From Pseudomonas graminis (lineage in GTDB: Bacteria; Pseudomonadota; Gammaproteobacteria; Pseudomonadales; Pseudomonadaceae), in contig NZ_SOCR01000009.1 in the NCBI RefSeq assembly GCF_004364335.1, positions 286,204 through 350,203 of the forward strand: a stretch of 64,000 nucleotides of DNA. Direction: 5' to 3'. A model generated the notes under the pieces. That model was not told the DNA's origin and made no database searches. It was given only the letters and a program-made list of their open reading frames with translations. Shown here piece after piece: positions 63,101-64,000 of this stretch; the first letter of the stretch is position 1; every line of letters begins with the position of its first letter. The position numbers were made by a program, and so were the translations under genes.

Positions 63101-64000
63101 ACCCGCTCACTAAGGTGCGGCCGACCGCAAAATCCTGCGCGCCGCCGGAACCCTCGGTGCGGTTCTCGAACGCAGTGGCACCGATGGTGAAGGTGCCACC
63201 GCTCTCCATCGAGCCGGAGACGTTGGAGACTTGATCGGCACGTGCAGCCCCGTAACCACCAATGGTCAGATCACGCAGGCTGTAGAAATCGCCTTTCGTG
63301 TTGGTGAGGGTCCCGGTGTTCAACTGCATGTTGGCGCCGCTGAAGATCAGGCCCTGATTGTTGTTGAGCGTAGGCGTCGTGATGGTGAGGGATTGGCCCG
63401 CGCCCAACGAGCCGTAGTTGGTGACGCTGCCCGCGTTGACGAACAGGTCCGCACTTGAAGTCAGGCGACCGGAGTTGGTCACAGCCCCCGCCACATTGAT
63501 ATCCGTCCGCCCACCCCCTGCAATGGAGGTCGGCGCATTCAGATCCAGTCGATTCGCGCTCAGCCCCAGCGTCCCCAGGCTGGTCAGTCGGCCGTTGCCC
63601 GAATAGCTGCCCGACAGCGAGACATTCATCGCGCCGTCACTGGCAATCAACCCATCGTTGATCCAGTTCCCGCCGGTCCCGACAAACGCCGTCGACGCCA
63701 GCAACTGCCCCGCCGCGGTCTGGGTGAAATTGTTGACGTTGACGTTCAACGTGCCGGCCTGAAGGACGCTGCTGTTGGTCCAGGTGTCGGCGTTAAGGGT
63801 CAGCACGCCGCGGGTGACCAGGCTGCCGCCGGCGTTCATGACGTTGTCGGTGGACACGCCGAAGTTGCCGCTGCCGACGTGCAGAATGCTGCCGCCACCG
63901 TTGAGCAGGCTGCCGACGCCCACAGCGAGGTCGGTGTTGGCGGTTTCCAAAGCGCCGTTGCGGTTGTCGAACAGGCCGCTGATGTGCAGGTTGGTCAGGC
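57108..64000 (-). CDS. cdiA: Contact-dependent inhibition exoprotein CdiA (5' end beyond the window)
   Basis: About 2,297 codons are present and the frame stays open to the window edge, so signal peptide, TPS domain and cdiB lie outside. Seen in order: FHA-like beta-helix repeats; a 50-residue GVxGVx collagen-like tract (near 61748-61900); a dense hemagglutinin repeat block (VSAGRDINNIGSTLQAGRDM type); a second FHA block; a pretoxin region with an alanine/glycine-rich transmembrane-like part, AVDNN in place of VENN, and paired Cys; then the linker TKATGDAAGKVDDLAST and a toxin tip whose FDGVDGEVLVDRKISVVT has the D and D-x-K of a PD-(D/E)XK nuclease. It is exported by CdiB and delivers the tip into touching cells. 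Confidence 0.88.
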   Translation of the reverse strand, partial: LTNLHISGLFDNRNGALETANTDLAVGVGSLLNGGGSILHVGSGNFGVSTDNVMNAGGSLVTRGVLTLNADTWTNSSVLQAGTLNVNVNNFTQTAAGQLLASTAFVGTGGNWINDGLIASDGAMNVSLSGSYSGNGRLTSLGTLGLSANRLDLNAPTSIAGGGRTDINVAGAVTNSGRLTSSADLFVNAGSVTNYGSLGAGQSLTITTPTLNNNQGLIFSGANMQLNTGTLTNTKGDFYSLRDLTIGGYGAARADQVSNVSGSMESGGTFTIGATAFENRTEGSGGAQDFAVGRTLVSGFIAVQCVDCSGDHYSVNYIARETFDAGQDNDTSASALMTSGGNFNFTGGSFINSKSTISAVGNISIQADNVKNIGAVSGTVERTRTFFHGGSTDGTVRRFLPTVDAYNQRDNPDFPKIYYVAPSGELRLAVVTYKTGREPGHDGGTVKVTSITDAITGAAVTNTLTGYGFGSKPVSQYDPANLLQLPTQITAMTLVSDVEVAKDGTGNAGRSAVIQAGGNVAITATKDLQNSVIHEDYASAGGTNKVADTHANGTGQTVVVRLNAQLPPDLAQKQVDPTALPGFSLPTGQNGLFRLSGQGGSNAAIAAPTTAPQSWTMTGASVSSAQRDQALPVGQGSNLQIASANQALSTGRQLGDSTRNPSGINADASAFNFSTPGDSGSGGFSVPSHQAGAGGIAAVDQVAGVESVTGVRGVSGVRGITGVTGAAGVTGVSGIPGSTGVTPIPGISVIGGANPTGTSPGQPASAQTVARVQGLPSTAATARTGKYLIETNPVLTDLKQFMSSDYLLAGLGYNPDESAKRLGDGLYEQRLVQQAVTSRTGQAFIDGQTSNEDQFKYLMNNAIASKTQLNLTVGVSLTSEQVAALTHDIVWLEEREVNGENVLVPVLYLAQADGRLAPNGALIAGKDVTLIAGQNLDNVGTLKATNKLSATAGNDLVNSGLISAGNRLDLLAGNDVTNKAGGIIAGRDVTVTAIGGDVTNERTVTSLDSDVRGQLHKEYADNAARIEAANDLSVSAGRDINNIGSTLQAGRDMTLNAGRDVNTASTQLTDSLVLNSKHTSSDITQIGSTVSAGRDLSVQAGRDINAIASQIDAKRDIAMAATEDVTISSAADEEHSYSKSKKVTSQQDHVSQVSTTVTAGSNIALSSGQDLLLSASRVSAGKEAYLYAGGDLDLSAAQDSDYSYYQKTKTSRSGLSKTQKTRIDSSSSTTQQGASVSADTLLMGAKQDINVTASDVVSTQSTSLIAGRNIQIDNATETSEESHLKSSKKSGLFGTGGIGFTIGSTSAQNTSANTIETSKASTVGSVLGSIDIQAGKDLTVRGSDVIAGKDINLIGQNVNIVAADNNNKSEQTSKSKSGGLTLALSGTVGSAVDAAYQTAKAAKQEDDSRVSALQGVKAGLTGVQAWQAAQQNGGMTADNAGQFVGISVSLGSQKSNSKQTQEQTISQGSSLTSGSNLSIVAVGNGIPGQEGDIRVQGSSLKAANDISLNAERDINLEAAANSQRLDGKNKSAGGAIGVSLGGGPDGGGLSIFANANKGTGNAKGTGTTWTETTLDAGNQASLVSGRDTTLKGAQVSADRVAANVGHDLTLQSLQDTDNYKSKQAEVSGGVSVALIGAGGSASLSVSQTKIDSKYQSVQEQTGLYAGKGGYQIDVGNHTQLDGSVIASTAEADKNRLSTGTLGWSDIKNEAQYKSQMQSVSASSSSNGAGGFTSNMPSGTLIAYNHAGSASGTTSSAISEGELQVRDPGQQKQDVSTLSHDVERANDSISPIFDKEKEQKRLQQVKLISEIGTQSMDIVRTQGAINAANAQKDPAAIAAARDKLIAGGNADPTPEQIATQITNTVMKQYGTGSDYQRAAQAVTAALQGLAGGNIAQALTGAAAPYLAEQIHRLTADSPEANLMAHAVLGALVAKAQGNSALAGAAGASIGELVARQLYPDKKTEDLTEEERQTVSALSTVAGGLAGAITGGGAAAAVTGAGTAQNAVDNNFLNQGRPDAYAARYASCKGVQGCELNVIKDIAKESAANVDKLKGCWDAGDLACVGEMREQIETDRNAYTKLKAQDVMLGDTYQQSAEYYADIVANCAGKCGWLQAALEKTAADTVNFVVYALLGGGAGPTQTAGVRSTAESGTKATGDAAGKVDDLASTKVKWVDENAGMSSRARDYNDSATGARSNPATQSGQAPALERTMPDGSTRLVKFDGVDGEVLVDRKISVVTTSKSKDQALRQSDVLSQNGLTARWEVPTQAQANRAQKMFDELGIKNISVKVIREPGNQ

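Overview
The window comes from a Pseudomonas chromosome. The flagellar gene order, the REP/BIME repeats of the GTAGGAGCGCGCTTGCCCGCGA type, the DUF1534-type inverted repeats and the modified-viosamine flagellin-glycosylation genes point most towards the P. syringae complex, but the species cannot be fixed from the sequence alone. No tRNA, rRNA, CRISPR array or complete insertion sequence was recognised.

Layout. (1) 1-11.2 kb, flagellum and chemotaxis: a tandem BIME array, two hook genes (flgE2, with a duplicated D2-like domain, and flgE), flgD, flgC, flgB (minus strand), an 820 bp imperfect inverted repeat, cheR and cheV (minus), then flgA, flgM, flgN and a PilZ brake gene (plus). Sigma-54 promoters precede flgB and flgA and a FliA promoter precedes flgM. 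(2) 11.5-20.5 kb, an orphan type VI secretion island: PAAR, an unknown gene, vgrG, a two-HKD phospholipase D effector of the Tle5/PldB kind, and three Sel1-like proteins in tandem (two lipoproteins, one anchored) that are likely its immunity proteins. (3) 20.6-24 kb: BIME array, an MFS transporter and a glutamine-synthetase-like gamma-glutamylpolyamine synthetase. (4) 24.1-35.8 kb, a flagellin glycosylation locus: vioA plus a giant glycosyltransferase, a convergent ACP/ketoreductase/acyltransferase/KAS III operon, and a second giant glycosyltransferase. Each of its three transcription units has a candidate sigma-54 -24/-12 element with the same GG-N10-GC spacing as the flagellar ones. (5) 35.8-45 kb, metabolism and envelope: AraC regulator, thiolase, 3-hydroxyacyl-CoA dehydrogenase, an RND/MMPL exporter with a YCF48 partner, an omptin protease and a lipoprotein. 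(6) 45.3-64 kb, a contact-dependent inhibition (CDI) locus on the minus strand: a main cdiA (5' end beyond the window) with its immunity gene, then a small primase/XRE/antitoxin island, then a graveyard of displaced toxin tips and immunity genes, including a 1,024-codon truncated cdiA that ends in a colicin-E5-type tRNase.

How the parts work together. Regions 1 and 4 look like one regulon: hook and rod assembly, and the synthesis and transfer of a 3-hydroxyacylated 4-amino-4,6-dideoxy sugar onto flagellin. The two giant glycosyltransferases have complementary damage in their catalytic domains, suggesting a division of labour. Regions 2 and 6 are two interbacterial weapons (T6SS lipase and CDI). 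In both, the immunity genes look AT-richer than their surroundings, and in the CDI locus a shared linker sequence sits at the start of the toxin tips, giving a physical picture of how tips are swapped and archived.
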